A DNA stretch of 8,582 bases. Origin: Ardenticatenales bacterium. GTDB taxonomy: Bacteria > Chloroflexota > Anaerolineae > Promineifilales > UBA4811. The stretch is taken from positions 1 through 8,582 of the forward strand of contig WSZX01000240.1 in NCBI GenBank assembly GCA_013139935.1. Direction: 5' to 3'. Positions 5,626 to 8,582 of the stretch are shown here, in pieces (positions within the stretch are counted from its first letter, which is position 1; each line of letters starts with the position of its first letter). Below the pieces are notes generated by a model. That model was given only the letters and a program-made list of their open reading frames with translations, searched no databases and was not told the origin of the DNA. The position numbers and the translations under genes were made by a program.

Positions 5626-7242
5626 TCAATCATCGTCGCCGGCTAGCACCGGCGTTCCCTCACCGTAGACCAACCAGCGGTAGCTCTTTTCGATCCGATC
5701 CCAGTTCTCCTCGCGGTCGAGAGACCAGAACCGTCCAATAAGGGAGACAAACTGTCCTAGCCCCAGCCGGTTCGCCTCTTGTTCGATTTCCTGCACATAG
5801 ATCGCGCCGCTTTCCGGCCGTTCCCCACGCCGCCCCAGCATTCCATGGATATAGACTTTCGGCACTCCTTCCAGAGCGGCCATTCGCAACAGTGCCTTGA
5901 GATGCTCTACCGAGCCGTGGGAACTGTAGAATGAGATGATCCCCAGAAGGTGCAGGCGCTTGCCATCTCGCTTGGCGCCGTGCATGGCCCAGAGAAATGC
6001 TTCGTTCTGGAAAAACGAACCGTCGGCGATACTCTCCTCGATCCGCACACGATCCGAGAGGAAGCGACGACCGCCGCCGATGTGCAGGTGGCCTGCCTCC
6101 GAGTTACCTACCGACCCCTCTGGCATCCCAACTGCCATGCCGGCCGCCTGCAGGCGTGTGTTGGGACACTCGGCCGGGAGCCCATCCATCACCGGTGTAT
6201 CGGCCGCCGCAATCAGGTTGCCCCAGACCTCGTCGCGTACCCCCCAACCGTCGGCAATGAGAAGGAGCACGCGCCGCCCGGCCGCAGTTCGTGTTCCGCC
6301 TGGCGCGGCTGGTATTTCGTCCAGAATCAAGCTGGAGCCTGTCATCACCTCTGGTTTGGGTAGCCCCATCAGGTGTAGTACCGTTGGGGCGATGTCCGCA
6401 AGTCCTCCCCCGTCGCGGAGGCGGACATGGCCCAGACCGGTATCAACGAGGATAAAGGGAACTGGACTATCCGTGTGCCCGGTGTCGATGGCCCCATCGG
6501 GGTAATACCAACGCTCGGCTGATCCATGGTCAGCCGTGATAATGACCGTCACGCCCGCCCGCCGCGCGGCCTGGACCACGCGGCCGATCTGCGTGTCCAC
6601 TGTGTGGACCGCCCGTTTGATCGCCTCCGGGTTCTCGGAATGGCCTACCACGTCGGTGTTGGCAAGATTGACGGTGATCAGCCCATAGTCAGGATTGGCA
6701 ATGGCGTCGATGACCGCATCGCCGACGCCGGCCGCATTCAGTTCCGGCACCAGTGTATAGTCGTGGACGTGGGGCGACGGCACAATAAAGCGATCCTCGC
6801 CGGGAAGAATCCCTTCGTTCTTGCCGTTGAGATAGTAGGTGAGGTGAACTGACTTTTCCGTCTCGACAACCTTGGCCTGGCGCAATCCATGGGAAGCCAC
6901 CACTTGGGGCAGCGTGTCCTTGATCGGTCCGGTAGGGGGAAAGGCAACTCGAACGTCTAGATTCCGATCGTACTCGATCATGGTCACAAAGTGCACTCGC
7001 ATCGCCGTGCGCGGGAAATGGTCCAAGCCGCGGTCGGTGAAGCTGGAGGTCAGCTCGATCTCTCGTTCGCCTCGCAGATCATAAAAGATAACATAATCTC
7101 CATCCTGAATGCGGCCGAGCGGCTCGCCATCCGCGTCCACCAGCACGAGTGGTTCCATCGCCTCATCGTCTTCGCCTGCGCGGTAAGCTGCCCGCACTGC
7201 GTCGGCCATTTGCCAACGTCTTTCTCGAGTGCCTGGTGACAT
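5626..7242 (-). CDS. Circularly permuted cofactor-independent phosphoglycerate mutase homologue
   Basis: This 538-residue protein of the alkaline phosphatase superfamily has iPGM sequence blocks in rotated order. Ordinary iPGM (about 510 residues, interconverting 3- and 2-phosphoglycerate in glycolysis) begins with the serine-bearing phosphatase segment. Here residues ~13-95 are the late transferase segment (VRAAYRAGEDDE; Arg57, Arg60), ~96-306 the late phosphatase segment (ETEKSVHLTYYLNG with Lys130; Asp197 and His201 in NTDVVGH; ADHG 237-240; His256; LADIAPTVLHLMGLP), ~307-323 a linker, then the normal N-terminus (LLLIADGWGV, Asp331; GNSEAGH, Ser381; His442; Arg472; GRFWSLDREENWDRIEKSY, Arg504 and Arg510) to the end. 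All seven metal and serine positions are kept. The usual Asp after Arg472 is Gly473. ATG 7242 is chosen because AAGGAG lies six bases upstream; the frame upstream to 7374 has no iPGM similarity. Residue equivalences are aligned from memory. Mutase activity is plausible but unproven. Confidence 0.9.
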   Translation of the reverse strand: MSPGTRERRWQMADAVRAAYRAGEDDEAMEPLVLVDADGEPLGRIQDGDYVIFYDLRGEREIELTSSFTDRGLDHFPRTAMRVHFVTMIEYDRNLDVRVAFPPTGPIKDTLPQVVASHGLRQAKVVETEKSVHLTYYLNGKNEGILPGEDRFIVPSPHVHDYTLVPELNAAGVGDAVIDAIANPDYGLITVNLANTDVVGHSENPEAIKRAVHTVDTQIGRVVQAARRAGVTVIITADHGSAERWYYPDGAIDTGHTDSPVPFILVDTGLGHVRLRDGGGLADIAPTVLHLMGLPKPEVMTGSSLILDEIPAAPGGTRTAAGRRVLLLIADGWGVRDEVWGNLIAAADTPVMDGLPAECPNTRLQAAGMAVGMPEGSVGNSEAGHLHIGGGRRFLSDRVRIEESIADGSFFQNEAFLWAMHGAKRDGKRLHLLGIISFYSSHGSVEHLKALLRMAALEGVPKVYIHGMLGRRGERPESGAIYVQEIEQEANRLGLGQFVSLIGRFWSLDREENWDRIEKSYRWLVYGEGTPVLAGDDD

Positions 7243-7248
7243 GCTTTG

Positions 7249-7254
7249 CTCCTT
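7249..7254 (-). promoter_or_regulatory. Ribosome binding site fixing the mutase start
   Basis: On the minus strand AAGGAG lies six bases before ATG 7242. It decides between that start and upstream or internal ones, and places the permuted protein's N-terminus about 12 residues before the first iPGM-like block. The order of the blocks is therefore not caused by a misplaced start. Confidence 0.75.
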
Positions 7255-7404
7255 ACCAAAAGGCCCATCGTAGGGTGACCCGGCCTGGATTCCCCCCTGT
7301 CGCGGGGCGTGGGTGCACCCTGACTCTTTTCTGTTCTTTCCGCGCCGGTCTGCGCTGGGAGGCAACTGCTCCAATGGCTTACCGGCAAGAGAAACGGGAG
7401 ACTC

Positions 7405-8304
7405 TTACTCTTGAGGAATGCCCTCGAATAGATCGTTGCGCAAGCGCCGGCCGGTCGGCGGGGGATACAGTTGCTGAAACATGTCCCAGTTGCCAGCACG
7501 CTGGCGCAGCCAGCGGCTCAATCGTTCCCCCAGGCTGAGACGAGTGCGGCCGCCCAACCCGCCACCTCCACCCTGGCTCCTGTGGCATGCACTCGCTTGT
7601 CGCTTGACCTCCAGGTAGGGCTGGACGTTCACGTGGAAGTGAATCTGGTTGGACGGTTTCCCCAGCCGGGTCAGGTCAACATCTTTATTCCGGCCATACC
7701 GTGTCGGATCCTGCCCGGTGAGACGGGCAAGCCAGACATAGGTGCGGATACGGCTCCGGGACATGACCGTGCAGTAGAACCGGGGCGGCGAAAACGGACC
7801 CACTCCTTCCGCCAATGGGTCTGGATAACGGGTCGGGTCGCCGGCCGCCTGGAACGCCATCAGTGTGGCTTTGTGGGTGTGGATGTGGTCAGGGTGAAAG
7901 TACCCGCCGGTCTCATCATGGGTCAGGATGACATCTGGCCGCAATTCGCGAATCAGGCGGGTCAGCCGGGCGGCAACTGCATCCAGTGGCTGGTTGATAA
8001 ACGCATCAGGATGGAGATTGGATTCATTCCCCTCCATGCCCGAGTCGCGATACCCCATATAGTGCAGCGTGCCACCCAGCACTTTTACCGCACACTGTAG
8101 TTCGTGCAAGCGGCGGTCTGCCAGGTCCGTGTCGTCTTTGAGGCAATCCCAGCAGTCGGCATCGGCGGTGCCGGCCGCGCCATCCGTCAGCGTGCAGATG
8201 TGGAGTTCGATCCCCTCGGCGGCGTAGCGGGCCAATGTGCCGCCGGGGCCAAAGGATTCATCATCGGGATGGGCAAAAACGCCCAACAGAGTTCGCTTTT
8301 TCAT
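7405..8304 (-). CDS. PIG-L/LmbE-family zinc deacetylase
   Basis: This 299-residue protein belongs to the PIG-L (LmbE) family, zinc enzymes that remove N-acetyl groups from sugar conjugates (relatives include MshB and Mca of mycothiol metabolism). The diagnostic AHPDDE is at residues 11-16, with likely zinc ligands His12 and Asp15. The second site is GGYFHPDHIHTH (133-144), where His140 is the probable third ligand and His137 a catalytic candidate; GYRDSGM (84-90) is also family-typical. ATG 8304 gives the usual short lead (MKKRTLLGVFAHPDDE). In-frame ATG 8319 and GTG 8322 would add five or six residues and have no better ribosome binding site. An unusual Cys51-x2-Cys54 (DCWDC) follows the first motif. 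No signal peptide is seen. The mutase gene lies 162 bp downstream on the same strand; co-transcription is possible. The substrate is unknown; mycothiol enzymes are only distant guides. Confidence 0.92.
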   Translation of the reverse strand: MKKRTLLGVFAHPDDESFGPGGTLARYAAEGIELHICTLTDGAAGTADADCWDCLKDDTDLADRRLHELQCAVKVLGGTLHYMGYRDSGMEGNESNLHPDAFINQPLDAVAARLTRLIRELRPDVILTHDETGGYFHPDHIHTHKATLMAFQAAGDPTRYPDPLAEGVGPFSPPRFYCTVMSRSRIRTYVWLARLTGQDPTRYGRNKDVDLTRLGKPSNQIHFHVNVQPYLEVKRQASACHRSQGGGGGLGGRTRLSLGERLSRWLRQRAGNWDMFQQLYPPPTGRRLRNDLFEGIPQE

Positions 8305-8349
8305 GATCCATCCGATCATCACTGACCGATCTCTAGCGGCAATCGGACA

Positions 8350-8378
8350 AGTCTATCATACCTCTGGGCGACAAACAA
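8350..8378 (-). promoter_or_regulatory. Candidate promoter for the deacetylase gene
   Basis: Reading the minus strand, TTGTTT (8378-8373) is followed after 17 bp by TAGACT (8355-8350). An overlapping TATGAT (8360-8355) is a better -10 match but has no -35 at the right distance. The site is about 45-70 bases before the deacetylase start. Each element is only a moderate match, so this is tentative. Confidence 0.3.
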
Positions 8379-8478
8379 GGGAGGAGGGGAGAGTTCAGAA
8401 GAACAAGCGAGGCGCCCACCCCTGCCTCTCTCTCTCGTCGCTGCAATCCCTGTTTCAACACCCTTGAGGGCATCATTT

Positions 8479-8490
8479 CTCGATATCGAG
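8479..8490. repeat. Perfect 12-bp palindrome upstream of the deacetylase gene
   Basis: CTCGATATCGAG is perfectly self-complementary and centred on GATATC. It sits about 175 bp upstream of the deacetylase start, further than a typical operator. It shares its core with the palindrome at 5576-5589. Confidence 0.35.
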
Positions 8491-8582
8491 GTAGACTGGC
8501 GATTCCGATGAGGCCAATGATCGCAGACCGCTCCATGGCGTGCGCACGATCGGGCAGCTTGAGGATTGCTGCACTCGGTCAA

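Larger units (their letters stand above)
8305..8582. other. Upstream region of the deacetylase gene, no convincing gene
   Basis: Apart from the candidate promoter at 8350-8378 and the palindrome at 8479-8490, I see nothing identifiable. Minus-strand frames run through it (one is open to the window edge) but their translations show no family features. A pyrimidine-rich run lies near 8420-8440. Confidence 0.5.

Noticed and set aside
5368..5646. Plus-strand 92-codon open frame in the convergent intergenic region
   Set aside because: It has no good ribosome binding site, runs into the end of the mutase gene on the other strand, and its translation has no recognisable or domain-like pattern.
5626..7242. 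Explaining the rotated mutase as two fused genes, a frameshift or an assembly error
   Set aside because: The frame is unbroken, each iPGM segment occurs once, the linker is short, and the start has a good ribosome binding site. A tandem-copy remnant was looked for in the flanking 162 and 405 bp and not seen. Assembly error cannot be fully excluded without reads.
7311..7320. GGGTGCACCC palindrome between the deacetylase and mutase genes
   Set aside because: It is a perfect 10-bp palindrome, but short GC palindromes are expected at this base composition and no T-run or promoter is associated with it.
8442..8475. Segment resembling a CRISPR repeat (GCAATCCCTGTTTCAACACC)
   Set aside because: It has the look of some repeats but occurs only once, with no spaced copies and no cas genes in the window.
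8333..8536. Minus-strand 67-codon open frame starting MERSAIIGLIGIASL
   Set aside because: The first residues look mildly hydrophobic, but there is no clear ribosome binding site, no family resemblance, and the frame runs across the candidate deacetylase promoter.

Overview
The window looks like a chromosomal segment from a GC-rich bacterium (roughly 60% GC by eye). Gene styles (ECF sigma factor with a zinc anti-sigma factor, ABC-2 transporter, PIG-L deacetylase, tandem GNAT protein) and the very frequent hexamer CGGCCG suggest Chloroflexota, perhaps Anaerolineae. That placement is an inference; no rRNA or other phylogenetic marker is present.

Layout. Bases 1-360 are the 3' end of a solute-binding protein gene of an amino-acid-type ABC importer. 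A good sigma-70-type promoter overlaps its stop codon and should drive a tandem-GNAT acetyltransferase gene (526-1509). After about 165 bp without a convincing gene comes a tightly packed plus-strand operon: a possible 27-residue leader ORF with a strong ribosome binding site (1688-1771), an ECF sigma factor (1776-2336), a membrane-bound zinc-finger anti-sigma factor (2333-3478), an ABC ATPase (3482-4390) and an ABC-2 permease (4387-5220). Starts and stops overlap or lie within a few bases. The likely logic is that the anti-sigma factor senses an envelope signal through its large outer domain, releases the sigma factor, and the transporter is co-regulated with them.

Bases 5221-5625 separate convergent genes and hold no convincing gene, but contain two adjacent inverted repeats. 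On the minus strand follow an alkaline-phosphatase-superfamily phosphoglycerate mutase homologue (5626-7242) and, upstream of it, a PIG-L/LmbE-family zinc deacetylase (7405-8304). The last 278 bases are the upstream region of the deacetylase gene.

The standout is the phosphoglycerate mutase homologue. Its sequence blocks are all recognisable as cofactor-independent phosphoglycerate mutase (iPGM), but in circularly permuted order: the C-terminal half comes first, then a linker of about 17 residues, then the N-terminal half with the catalytic serine. The cut lies inside the transferase domain, so host and inserted domain have exchanged roles relative to ordinary iPGM. The metal ligands and the phosphorylated serine are all present, but an aspartate of the transferase active site appears to be replaced by glycine.
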